From Symbiodinium sp. CCMP2592 (Eukaryota; Sar; Dinophyceae; Suessiales; Symbiodiniaceae): 64,000 bases of DNA. Where the stretch lies: NCBI GenBank assembly GCA_905221615.1, contig CAJNDT010003223.1:620001-684000 (forward strand), in the 5' to 3' direction. Both the position numbers and the translations under genes were made by a program. Below, one piece after another: positions 22,294 through 31,035 of the stretch (its first letter is position 1; every line of letters begins with the position of its first letter). Below the pieces are notes generated by a model. It saw only the letters and a program-made list of their open reading frames with translations, was not told the DNA's origin and ran no database searches.

Positions 22294-23853
22294 GCGACAG
22301 AGGGCCCTGACATAGTTTAGGGTCTTGGGTTTAGGTTGTAGGGTGTAGGGTTTAGGGTTAGAGCAGCAGATAATCTTCAACCGTTCTGGGGTACTGTAAT
22401 TCTTATATTGGACCAAGATTAACCTTTAGTGCCCCTAGAATACTGGACAAGTGACACAGTGCCTACATGTTGAGAGCGCTAATTGGAGAACCCTGCTAGA
22501 ACCCTTTACGAAACCTAAGCATTACACTCCTCAAGAACTGCATTGTAGAACCATGCATTCCATTCATCCATTCATGAGAAGAAAGTTCAGGCACCCTAAA
22601 TCCCTAAGCTTCCAAACTCTAAAGTCATAACATCAAACCCTAAAGCACCCCGTCATAAAGCCCTGAAAGAATCCTGAAAGAAGCCTCATGAAGAACTCTC
22701 TTTGCTTAAGGAATCCAGAAAGACACCCGTAAAGAACCCTTAAAGAAGCCCCTTATTATAGAGGCCTTCCTTTTCTCCTACTATCAACACCCATTCTTAT
22801 TATCAGAAACATTGCTATCATCGTTATCAGTAGCATTGCTATAACTAAGATCATTAGCATTTCTATGGCTCCCAAACCCCGTAATTGAGTAATATACGTT
22901 AAGTCGTATTAGGGTACCCAGCATCATTTAAGGGATAGTCCGGAAAAAAGCTTGGGAGTCTCTTTGAATGTTGGTGTTCGAACTGGGATGACTACTTGGA
23001 GGTTCCTGGATAGTTATAAGTGGGGTTATAAGTCCCCTAATATGGCTTGTAAGTATAGTTACCCTACTTATAACCCTACTTAAAACTACCCATGAACCTC
23101 CAAGTAGGCCCTAAACCCTATACCCTTATAGAATCCCTATAGATCCATTTAAAGGGACCCTTAAAGGAGCCCTACTTAAAACTACCCATGAACCTCCAAG
23201 TATTGTCATCCCACCCGAACCCTTCAGGCGAACGACTTCGCGGAGGGGAAGGCAGAATGGAGTCGGCAGTTGGCAGAGGCCGCGCCGTTTTAATTTCAAT
23301 TTTTTTTGGGGAGGTGGGTCTAGGGTTTAGGGTTCAGGGATTCGAGTTTAAGGGAGGAGGGAGGGGGGTTTGCCGTGGGGGGTTTTAGGGTTTCAAGGTT
23401 TTTGGGTTCAGGGCCAGTTTGGGTTTTCTGTTTTACGGTTTGTGGTTCTGGGGTTCTTGGGTTCAGGGGTTCAGGGTCAACTGCAACGTTTCCGGTGTGC
23501 AGGGGCCATAGGATTAGTTTAGGAACCTTGACAAGCAGAAATCGTGAGTTTTGCAGTGTTTCTGCGGGCGTGTTATGGGCTCCCTGAAGCTTCCATCTCA
23601 GCTCGATGCTGGGGCATCGAGTGCAAACTTGAGGGCCTGAGGGTTGATGGGCTGAGAGGTTTGGGGTGCAGCACGGTCTAGGGTTCAGGACGGTATAGGG
23701 GTTTAGGATAGACGCTTCTTTCTCTAGGTCCATGCAACATCGCCGGCTTCGGTTCCAAGTTGTTGCGTAGACTCAGAGCTCGCGCAACCACAAGCCTGCA
23801 GCTAGGGTATGTGATACGCTATCGGACCAGCACGCGGTTGGGCCGATGTATCG
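22294..23853. other. Host non-coding stretch
   Basis: TTTAGGG-type tracts, P3 (22877-22966) and P1 (22993-23106) palindromes, and a long GGGTTTAGGG-like region (23290-23700) whose frames are repeat-derived. No gene supported. Confidence 0.5.
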
Positions 23854-23922
23854 TTGATTCTCAGCCCATCATTGCACACATGGGTGGCTAGGATACCAGG
23901 TGTTGTTGGCATATCAAGGCGC

Positions 23923-24450
23923 ATGGTTCAAGCTGCCATGTTGGCTGCCGATGCTGCCGCCCTCCTGCCAAAGGCACAGGCCTTCATGACCCAAATGCAG
24001 GCAGAAAATGTGGAGCTGAAGAAAGAGATAAAGCGCTTCAAGACCTTGAACGCCGTGTTGCAGCAGGCCATCGAGAGCCAGCTGCAAGGTTTTCCGGGTC
24101 TCCAGTTTTCCGGTGGCGCAGCTGCGCCGACAACACGGCTGGCTCAGGCCTGTGGGGCTCTCAAAACGAGAGCCCAAGAGCTGGAGGCTGAGATTGCGAA
24201 GAAGCGCGAGCAGAAGCTGCAGATGCAGAGCGAGTTGGAGAGGAAGAAGGCCAAGCTGCAAGCTGCCATGTCAACCACACCTGCCAAGTCGAACAGCAGT
24301 CCACCCCAGCTGACGCCGGCATCTGGGACCGGCACTGTCCCGAGCAACATTAGTCATCTCAGTCGCAGAGAAGCAGCGCTTCTTCTGCAGCAGGATGCCT
24401 TCCGGAAGAGATTCCTGTTGAGACGCGACTTCAAAGGGCCCAGTGCCTGA
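23923..24450 (+). CDS. Coiled-coil protein, terminal coding exon
   Basis: The longest credible host frame in the window. From ATG at 23923 it reads MVQAAMLAADAAALLPKAQA, then heptad-like helices (AENVELKKEIKRFKTL; ELEAEIAKKREQKLQMQSEL; ERKKAKLQAAMS), a Ser/Thr/Pro linker, and a C-terminal basic helix ending RRDFKGPSA before TGA. Third positions are GC-rich, as in the methyltransferase exons. The frame is open upstream to 23854, so this may be the last exon of a longer gene instead of a single-exon gene. No family recognised; a structural or scaffold role is only a guess. Confidence 0.65.
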   Translation: MVQAAMLAADAAALLPKAQAFMTQMQAENVELKKEIKRFKTLNAVLQQAIESQLQGFPGLQFSGGAAAPTTRLAQACGALKTRAQELEAEIAKKREQKLQMQSELERKKAKLQAAMSTTPAKSNSSPPQLTPASGTGTVPSNISHLSRREAALLLQQDAFRKRFLLRRDFKGPSA

Positions 24451-25286
24451 TTTGTTGTCGGACTGCCCAGCTGGTTCACGGACGTCAGACTTGCCATTGG
24501 CTTTCTGAAAACAGTGGTTTTGCATTCGCTTTTCGATTAAAGTTGAACGGGGTTCAGGGTTTAGGGAGTAAGGTAGCTCTAGGCTTTAGGGTGGTGGCAA
24601 TCACAGCTAGCTGATAGGAGTGGTTCTCAAGATTACAGTCGCTTTCTGGACCCTGGCTTTAGCGGCGCTGGATGGCTGGGAGAACCCCACAGGAGCACTA
24701 ATCTAGAGAATCGCTGAAACATAGTCATAACAAAAAAAGCGTGAAATAAGGATCGCACGAAAACGATTTTAGCAGAGGGAGTCCAAAGATTAATCGCAGC
24801 AGCGATGGCGTCACCGTGGTAGCCGTGGTATGCAGCAGCAGTGCATTACTTGTCGGCGTGTGGGCGGTCATTTCAGTTGTAGCAGTCGCGGTCGTCGATG
24901 CCGACATCGTTATCATATGGGTGGTTATCAAAATTAGGGTCCCTTTTGGGGTCCCTATTATAGTGCGGCACCTATTTTTTAAGGGTATCCCAAAAGGAAC
25001 CATAATTTTGACAACTACCCATATGTTATCATATTTAAAGTAATCGTAGTCGTGGTAGTGGAAGACAATATCAGCAGGCAGCGGTCAGCTTGTCGCTGCT
25101 GTAACGGCTATTGCCACGTGTCTTTGCTTCTTGTGTAGCTCCTGCTGTTGCTGTTGTCTCTGTTTTCTTTTCTGGCTATTGTTCATTGCGTACTGCGGAG
25201 GGGACCTAGCACTTGAGTACTAAACAAGGATCACACGAAGGTTGGCATGAGGACTTGGGTTTTACATGACTCGCTCGATGGGGCAG
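24451..25286. other. Host non-coding stretch
   Basis: Contains an inverted-repeat element at about 24915-25030 (ATATGGGTGGTTATCAAAAT to its imperfect inverse) related to the GGTCCC-type P4 family. No gene supported. Confidence 0.5.
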
Positions 25287-25319
25287 GTCCGCAGCGAAAG
25301 CCTTCGCGAAGTCGAGAAG
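25287..25319 (+). CDS. Coiled-coil gene exon a (33 nt)
   Basis: Acceptor GGGCAG, then VRSESLREVEK, then a GT donor whose first bases (GTTCGC) resemble the start of the next exon (GTTCGG). Phase 0. Probably joins 25603 and 26730. Confidence 0.5.
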
Positions 25320-25602
25320 GTTCGCATGCAAAGCACTGGGTACCAATGCAGGGACATACTCTCATGCTGCGCTGCCATCCATAGTGACGAGATGACACTC
25401 TGGTTCTCCTCAGCAGTTTCGTCTGATGAGCTAGCTGTCCAATTAGAAGTCTCAGCCGGTGCTTAGCGCAGAGGCGTGCGCAGGATCTCTTTTCGAATCA
25501 AGAGCAACACCAGTCACCAGTCTTCTTGCTTGACTCGTGGCTAGGAGGCAGCAGAAGTTACATCAGATTCTCAGCCCTTGAGCAACCTGAACTCCTTCTC
25601 AG

Positions 25603-25683
25603 GTTCGGCGAGAGAAAGCTGAGCTAGAATGCCAGGCGGCGTTGCAAGCCCAAGACCATTCCCTTGTAGCCAGGGATCGTCAG
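25603..25683 (+). CDS. Coiled-coil gene exon b
   Basis: Acceptor TCTCAG, then VRREKAELECQAALQAQDHS and LVARDRQ, then GC donor (CAG|GCGACC). Phase 0 at both ends. Strong heptad-like charge pattern. Confidence 0.55.
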
Positions 25684-26729
25684 GCGACCTTACCTCTTGG
25701 TCCGGTCCGTCTTTTTCTATCTGTTGGTCCGTCTGTACGTATGTGCTACACATAGAGGAAGTGTATATGCATATTCAGCACCTGTTTCCTTGCTTGTTGT
25801 ATGATACCTTTGTGGTGGTCTGTTTATTTCTAGAGCTCCAAGCCTGAAAACAGACCGAATCCGCAATCATGATGACCTTGTGGCAGACATGGGTCATGCT
25901 TTTTGCGTTTTTTTGTCATGTCGTGAGGTGCGCACATTCTAGAAGGGCTGTCTTTTCTTGTCCAAGGTTGGGGGTGTGTGCCTGTCTGTGCATACATGCA
26001 TACATATATATATATATATGTGTGTGTGTAAAGGTAAATGTATACATACCGTAGGTCGGTCCCATCGGTTTCATACATCAGCAGCATGTTGTCATGTCAG
26101 GGTCAAACCTGGGACATACAGATGTAGACGTATCTGCAACTATGTCTACATACATACATACATACATACGTACTTACATGCATACATACGTATTTCTCGT
26201 GGGGATGCAGATGAGGCCAGCCTGCTTCTGCCCTACATCTCTGCACGCTCTTGAGCTCCAGCACTCATACCCATCGTATTTCGGATCATCGCTGCTCTAC
26301 CCACTTACTCACCCTGCCTGCAGCCCAGTGGCAACCCTAATATAGGGGCTTCATAATTAGAATAAGAGGGGTTTTAGGGTATATTAATTATACTATAAAG
26401 ATAATAACGAACCCCAAAACCCTATAAGGCCCTTACATGAACACCCTGGATCCCAAAACCAAAGCACCCAGAAACACAGCCTTGATCCTCTAAGCGATCT
26501 GAAACCCACCAAACCCCAAACCTCTAAGTCCTAAAACCCTAAACCTCTAAACCCCACCCTAAACGCTAAACGTCTAAACCCTAAACTCGAAACCCCTAAC
26601 CCCTAAACCGCTGAACCCCTAACCCCTAAACCCCTGAACCCCTAACCCCTAAACCACTGAACCCCTAAACCCCTAAACTCCTAAACTCCTAAACCCCTAA
26701 ACCCTTAACTCCCTAAGCGCTTGCCACAG

Positions 26730-26789
26730 GCCCGTCGGGAACTGGCCCGGCTCAAGCATCGGATCAAGGACCTTGGAGGCGGCGAAGAG
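26730..26789 (+). CDS. Coiled-coil gene exon c
   Basis: Acceptor CCACAG, then ARRELARLKHRIKDLGGGEE, then GC donor (GAGAAG-type GAAGAG|GCAGGG). Phase 0. A P3 palindromic element follows immediately, flanked by a 12-bp direct repeat that spans the exon end. The viral element is inserted 250 bp downstream, so if exons at 51122 onward belong to the same gene, the virus lies in its intron. Confidence 0.55.
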
Positions 26790-26897
26790 GCAGGGCGGTA
26801 CCCAGAGACTCCAATATCCCTTAATTAAGGAATATACCTTCAATTCTTGTAGGATCTCTAATATGATTTAAGGAATATTCCTTAAGAAGAGGCAGGG
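26784..26897. mobile_element. P3 palindromic element with 12-bp target duplication (introner-like)
   Basis: The direct repeat GAAGAGGCAGGG occurs at 26784-26795 and 26886-26897, flanking an inverted repeat that starts GAGACTCCAATATCCC (26803). The duplicated sequence carries both a GC donor (26790) and an AG acceptor (26890-26891), so the element could be spliced out exactly as a 102-nt intron. Confidence 0.7.
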
Positions 26898-27035
26898 GGG
26901 ATTTAGGGTTTCAGGGTTTAGGAGGGTTTGGGGTTTGAGGGTTTCAGGGTTTAGGAGGGTTTGGGGTCTAGGAGGGTTTCAGGGTTTAGGAGGGTTTGGG
27001 GTTTGAGGGTTTCAGGGATTAGGAGGGTTTGGGGT
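26895..27035. repeat. G-rich minisatellite at the viral insertion site
   Basis: Tandem variants of AGGAGGGTTTGGGGT and GAGGGTTTCAGGGTTT. The sequence GGGGTCTAGGAGGG within this array equals the empty site predicted by removing the viral element and one CTAGG copy. Confidence 0.8.
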
Positions 27036-27040
27036 CTAGG
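27036..27040. repeat. Target-site duplication, left (CTAGG)
   Basis: CTAGG directly precedes the left terminal inverted repeat. The matching copy follows the right repeat at 48554-48558. Confidence 0.85.
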
Positions 27041-27342
27041 AGCTAGGCAAGGTCACAAGTAAGTTCGCTGTTCCGATTTGCCCAAATTCACATAAATCCA
27101 TTTACCACTTCGCCCCCTTAAACATTCACCACTTTACCACGAAATATTCATTTACCACCTCGCCACCTCACACAATAACCACTTTACCACAAATTACCTA
27201 TTTACCACCTAGCCACCTTAAACAATCCCCCTATACCATAACTACCAAAGAACTCTCCTATTAATAAATTATGAACGGCATAGGTTGCCCTTTATAATTT
27301 GATGTATCAAATTATGAACCTACTTATGTGGTGCTGTTAGAA
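27041..27342. repeat. Left terminal inverted repeat
   Basis: 302 bp, matching the reverse complement of 48253-48553 except for one extra G (CCAAAGAACT versus CCAAAAACT). Internal structure: a 50-bp period with TTTACCAC at 27101, 27151 and 27201, and a 22-bp hairpin (10-bp arms ATAATTTGAT/ATCAAATTAT) at 27294-27315. Likely ends for integrase recognition and protein-primed replication (inference from the family). Confidence 0.95.
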
Positions 27343-27393
27343 TATTAATAATAATAATAATAATTATTATTATTCTAAACAAATATGTGCTGT

Positions 27394-28005
27394 TTATTCA
27401 AAAACCGGTTTAAGATACTTACATATTTCCTTATTGTCAAAATATTCTTGGTTATAACAACAAGCCGTTTTATTTGTAAAATATATTTCTAAGATGGTTC
27501 TAAGGAGGCTTTTGTAAGTGGAATATTGACGAACCCCGTGATGGTGAAATTCTTCATCTTCATCATACCAAAAGCGTTTAATGACATCAACACCATAATT
27601 AAGAAACCAATATGCTTTGTATGCTTCAATAGTTTTTATATGCCTTGACTCATTAATAAACTTTATCATTAATTTTTTGCAACTATTACTGTATTGCATG
27701 TGTGTGGATTCATTGATAATGTCTTTAAAATATTGTTTCTTTTGTTTGAGATTTGTTAGTCTTGTGTATTTAGAGTCAAAATGATGTAAAATGCAATGTA
27801 ATTGTTTCTTCCCAGTGCTATAATTCTTGAATTCTTCTTTACTGTATTTGTTTTCTAATTCAAGCATTTGTTCGCATTTGCAACAACATTCAAAGGATGT
27901 GATTATATTAATGATTTTTTCATTAAATACTTTGTTCAATGCGATTAAATTTCTTTGCTGAAAACATTCGCACTTATCACATTTAAAGTTAAAGTTAAAG
28001 GCCAT
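27394..28005 (-). CDS. Cys-rich putative zinc-binding protein, PLV unknown
   Basis: 203 residues. The N-terminus carries Cys 9, 12 and 14, then Cys 40, 41, 42 and 44, a spacing suggestive of a zinc ribbon; the rest is basic and helical with no recognised domain. It is the first gene inside the left repeat and points toward it. Its upstream region (28006-28071) contains the TTAAAGAC motif within a 55-bp sequence that is repeated upstream of the 101-residue gene at 28511, so both are probably expressed together, by inference early. Start chosen at the ATG nearest this element (MAFNFNFKC). Confidence 0.75.
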   Translation of the reverse strand: MAFNFNFKCDKCECFQQRNLIALNKVFNEKIINIITSFECCCKCEQMLELENKYSKEEFKNYSTGKKQLHCILHHFDSKYTRLTNLKQKKQYFKDIINESTHMQYSNSCKKLMIKFINESRHIKTIEAYKAYWFLNYGVDVIKRFWYDEDEEFHHHGVRQYSTYKSLLRTILEIYFTNKTACCYNQEYFDNKEICKYLKPVFE

Positions 28006-28016
28006 AATCTTCCTAC

Positions 28017-28071
28017 TATACTAAGGCGTTTTGTCTTTAAAACGTTTCTGTCCAAACGGCTTTATCAGGAC
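28017..28071 (-). promoter_or_regulatory. Repeated upstream element, copy 1 (TTAAAGAC class)
   Basis: On the + strand it reads TATACTAAGGCGTTTTGTCT followed by TTAA and, further on, GTCCAAAC and CAGGAC. It is shared with 28827-28880. On the minus strand TTAAAGAC ends 27 nt before the ATG of the 203-residue gene. Confidence 0.7.
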
Positions 28072-28152
28072 AGTATGAACTTACTTGTGGGGTGCTTGTA
28101 TGAAATATAATGAAAATAATGTTTCAAAATATTATTTATATGATATAGTAAT

Positions 28153-28446
28153 ATGCCAGAAGTTATACTTAAAAAATCATCTAAACCAGAAAAGAAATAT
28201 GACGCAGTCATTGATGGTAAAAAAACTGTTTCCTTTGGCGCTACGGGTTATAGTGATTTTACAAAACATAAGGATGAAGAACGAAAACAAAGATACATAG
28301 CACGACACGGTGCTACACAATCTTGGAAGGACATAGAAAAACCGCAGACGTGGGCACGGTATATTTTATGGGAAAAGAAAACAATACCAGAAGCGGTTAG
28401 AAATATGGAAAATAAATTTAACATAGACATAAAACTTAAAAAATAA
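28153..28446 (+). CDS. Small conserved NCLDV/PLV protein (DUF5754-like)
   Basis: 97 residues. The segment KYDAVIDGKKTVSFG followed by GYSDFTKHKDEERKQRYIAR matches, from memory, a small protein family of phycodnaviruses and other giant viruses (Pfam DUF5754); the C-terminal half has the usual Trp-rich WARYILW segment. Function unknown. It stands alone on the + strand, divergent from the 203-residue gene. No TCTA or TTAAAGAC motif lies directly upstream, so its expression class is unclear. The presence of this family links the element to large DNA viruses of algae. Confidence 0.8.
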   Translation: MPEVILKKSSKPEKKYDAVIDGKKTVSFGATGYSDFTKHKDEERKQRYIARHGATQSWKDIEKPQTWARYILWEKKTIPEAVRNMENKFNIDIKLKK

Positions 28447-28510
28447 AATAATTATTATTAATATTAATAATAATAATTATCGTGTTTTCATTTATGCTTT
28501 ATATTATCTA

Positions 28511-28816
28511 CTATTTTTGTATCTTTTTCAGTTTCTTGTATTCCTTCATTCTTCTTTTATTTTCATCAATCTGGTCTCTAATGGTTTGTATTTCATTCTT
28601 AATTAATTGCAGTCTTTTGTCATAATGGTATCGTGTTATATTTTCACTTACTGCTTCTTCTGTAAAATGCTTACGGTCTTCATCATCTCTTGCTTTATCC
28701 GTCATCTGTGATTTGAATTCTGTTAAACGCTTAATTCTATTCAACAACTCATCATTTGTTTCTTCAATTTCATCAATCATAAACTCAACAATTTCAAGTT
28801 GAACTTTGTTGCTCAT
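28511..28816 (-). CDS. Coiled-coil hypothetical protein
   Basis: 101 residues, almost entirely charged helix (for example EIEETNDELLNRIKRLTEFK and IRDQIDENKRRMKEYKKL). No membrane segment or cysteine motif. The upstream repeat 28827-28880 carries the TTAAAGAC motif 26 nt before the ATG, as in the 203-residue gene. Function unknown. Confidence 0.75.
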   Translation of the reverse strand: MSNKVQLEIVEFMIDEIEETNDELLNRIKRLTEFKSQMTDKARDDEDRKHFTEEAVSENITRYHYDKRLQLIKNEIQTIRDQIDENKRRMKEYKKLKKIQK

Positions 28817-28826
28817 TCTCTCTTAT

Positions 28827-28880
28827 TATACTAAGGCGTTTTGTCTTTAAGCCTTTTTGTCCAAACAGGTTTCTCAGGAC
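28827..28880 (-). promoter_or_regulatory. Repeated upstream element, copy 2 (TTAAAGAC class)
   Basis: Shares TATACTAAGGCGTTTTGTCT, then TTAA, GTCCAAAC and CAGGAC with copy 1 at 28017-28071, with small differences between. The motif is at 28843-28850 on the complementary strand. Confidence 0.7.
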
Positions 28881-29146
28881 TTATTCATATCGGTCTCCTA
28901 CCTTTTTAATGCCATAATATTCCAATGTGGTCTGCTTCGGCTGTAATATCTCTGCATTATTCAATTTATTTAAATATGTATTCTTCCTGTTGTCATATGA
29001 AGCATCTTTATCAATAGGTGTTCTAACAATAGGTTTTGTCTTTCTTCAATTGCTTTTAACCTTTCATCAATGGTATTCAACCTTTCCAAGATTTTTTGAA
29101 ACTTTGATGGTTTATGTTCCTCTTCAAAATCCATCTCCTGTATCAT
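28881..29146 (-). pseudogene. Small PLV gene with one-base frameshift
   Basis: From ATG at 29146 the frame reads MIQEMDFEEEHKPSKFQKIL and continues as helix to residue 37, then drifts to a stop at 28970-28972. The +1-shifted frame continues coherently (IVRTPIDKDASYDN, ending YYGIKKVGDRYE at 28881). The two meet at an A4 run (TTTT at 29034-29037 on +); a fifth A would unite them into about 88 residues. This is either decay or a homopolymer error. Function unknown. Confidence 0.6.
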
Positions 29147-29403
29147 ATACCTTAAAATAGGAAATTTTAAATTAAAATTTTTATAATAAAATTTTTCATA
29201 ATAAAATTATTATGAAAACTTTCAAACTAATTAAGCACCTGCTTATGAAGTGCTATTGAATGTATCTCATTACTTCCCTTTCATAAGAACATCCAATATG
29301 AAACACTGCATAGGGACGTCTGGGGGTTTTCTTTTCCTTCTTCCAAAAGTAAAACTGGCACACTTGCCCTGTCAGTTTTAAATAATTCCATTTCTCTAAA
29401 ACT

Positions 29404-29787
29404 TTAATCCACTTTAATTTTAGACTTATTTATATCTTTTATATCTTTTTTCATTAAATCAATATCTGTTTCAATTTTCTCTACTCTTTCTTCTAACTCT
29501 TCTGGCGTAATCTGAGATTTACCCCACCCTGTATCGCATATTTCAACACTTCCTGTTTGTAACTCATTATCTGCTTTGAAAATATCATCGGGCGAGGTAT
29601 GCCTACCAGCACCAAATTTAGTATTTCTTTTATCAACAACTGTATTCGTTGTTATTACGTTATTATCTTTAACAGTTGTAGTCTCCTTGTGATAAAACTG
29701 TCTTTTACAACGACAGGGGATACAAGATATACCACGAGCATTAATGCGAAACCCTTTATCATTACTTTCTTCTGAAATGTCGCTCAT
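29404..29787 (-). CDS. Hypothetical PLV protein with Cys pair
   Basis: 127 residues. An N-terminal CIPCRC cluster follows a short acidic start, the middle is Thr/Asn-rich, and the C-terminus is a charged helix (ELEERVEKIETDIDLMKKDI). No family recognised. A TCTA sits 10 nt before the ATG (29798-29801), the closest spacing of the late-type motif, so a virion or late role is plausible. The motif overlaps the 3' end of the neighbouring 50-residue gene. Confidence 0.7.
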   Translation of the reverse strand: MSDISEESNDKGFRINARGISCIPCRCKRQFYHKETTTVKDNNVITTNTVVDKRNTKFGAGRHTSPDDIFKADNELQTGSVEICDTGWGKSQITPEELEERVEKIETDIDLMKKDIKDINKSKIKVD

Positions 29788-29792
29788 TTATA

Positions 29793-29945
29793 TTATTTAG
29801 ATTTTTTAACATTTTTAAAATAATAACAAACTGCCTTCAAAAACTCTAACAAACTATAACAACACATTCTATATCTGGGTGTCTTTATTATATCTATTTT
29901 CTTTATCTCATCTATAACCTCTAAATACTCATCATACTCGCCCAT
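29793..29945 (-). CDS. Small 50-residue hypothetical protein
   Basis: ATG at 29945 opens MGEYDEYLEVIDEIKKIDII, followed by RYRMCCYSLLEFLKAVCYYF and a basic tail. It fills the gap between the packaging ATPase (divergent) and the 127-residue gene with almost no spacer, which supports it as real despite its length. The hydrophobic, Cys-containing C-terminal half could be a short amphipathic or membrane-associated helix. Function unknown. Confidence 0.55.
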   Translation of the reverse strand: MGEYDEYLEVIDEIKKIDIIKTPRYRMCCYSLLEFLKAVCYYFKNVKKSK

Positions 29946-29983
29946 ATATTATTAATTATAAATTGTTCTATGTATTAATAATA

Positions 29984-30775
29984 ATGATTACACCGATAGT
30001 TAAACCTATTAATGTTAAAGAATATGACTTCAAACAGTCTAAATACGATGTAGCGCCGAGGTTGCCGTTTAGTCAAATAATAGTTGGCCCTTCTGGAAGT
30101 GGCAAAGGTATCTTATTACAGTCTATGATATTAGACATTTACAGAGATGTGTTTGAAAGAATATACATATGGTCGCCAAGTATTTCAGTTGATAGTACTT
30201 GGTTGCCAGTAAAACGATACATTCAAGATAATTTAAAGGTTGATTTAGAAAAGGAAAAATGTATGTTTGATGAATATATCCCCGAAGAATTAGAAGCGGT
30301 GATAAAAAGACAGCATAAAGTCATAGAATATCAGAAGAAGAACGACCACAAAAAACTATTTTCAATCTTAGTCATTGTTGATGATTTTGCAGACAGTAAG
30401 GCTTTTTCAAGAAACTCACCTTTGCTAAATCAGTTGTATGTTCGCGGGAGACACAACAGTATCAACATCATAACAAGCACACAAAAATTTAACGCATTAA
30501 GTCCCATCATTCGTGTTAATAGTCGTCAGTTGTTCTTTTTTAGGTTAAGAAACTACAAAGAAATTGAAACAATGGTTGAAGAGTTGAGCGCCGTCTTAAT
30601 CAAAAAATCAACCGTAGCTGACCCTAGACACCTCGCAGAAGCAAAGAAGTTATTATTAGAAGTGTATAACATAGCAACAGAAGAACCTTACTCATTTCTG
30701 TTTATAAATCTAATGAATCCTGATGTAAATGATATGTTTTATAAACGATTTGATGCTAAATTAGTGATTGATTAA
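29984..30775 (+). CDS. DNA-packaging ATPase (A32/FtsK-HerA type)
   Basis: 263 residues. It should pump the viral genome into the capsid by ATP hydrolysis. Walker A is GPSGSGKG at about residues 35-42 and Walker B LVIVDDF at about 129-135; a following RGRHNSINIITSTQKF segment fits the sensor region of A32-like ATPases. Length is normal for PLVs and virophages. The ATG at 29984 is preferred over an in-frame TTG at 29963, and a TCTA motif lies 13 nt upstream (29967-29970). It is one of the hallmark genes that identify the element. Confidence 0.93.
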   Translation: MITPIVKPINVKEYDFKQSKYDVAPRLPFSQIIVGPSGSGKGILLQSMILDIYRDVFERIYIWSPSISVDSTWLPVKRYIQDNLKVDLEKEKCMFDEYIPEELEAVIKRQHKVIEYQKKNDHKKLFSILVIVDDFADSKAFSRNSPLLNQLYVRGRHNSINIITSTQKFNALSPIIRVNSRQLFFFRLRNYKEIETMVEELSAVLIKKSTVADPRHLAEAKKLLLEVYNIATEEPYSFLFINLMNPDVNDMFYKRFDAKLVID

Positions 30776-30803
30776 TAATATTATGAATAAATAGTATTAT
30801 TAA

Positions 30804-31016
30804 TTAAAATAAACTGTAATTACAAATTTGAACAGGTAAGCGATACATTATCTTATCACTCTTTTTTTCTTTTATTTCTTTCATTTCATTTATCATTTCT
30901 TTTAACACTTTGATTTGTAGTTTATCAATATTACTCAAATCTAAATCATTTTCATTAATATTGTTTATTTGATTAATACAATCATTCTCATTATCTTTTG
31001 AAATTCTACTTCCCAT
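30804..31016 (-). CDS. Small protein with N-myristoylation-like start
   Basis: 70 residues starting MGSRIS, which fits the Gly2/Ser6 rule for N-myristoylation, then an Asn/Asp-rich linker and a charged helix (LKEMINEMKEIKEKKSDK). A lipid-anchored small protein could act at a membrane during entry or assembly; that is inference only. No TCTA motif was found in its short upstream region. It lies just downstream of the fibre gene on the same strand. Confidence 0.6.
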   Translation of the reverse strand: MGSRISKDNENDCINQINNINENDLDLSNIDKLQIKVLKEMINEMKEIKEKKSDKIMYRLPVQICNYSLF

Positions 31017-31035
31017 ACTATATTATAACTTATAT

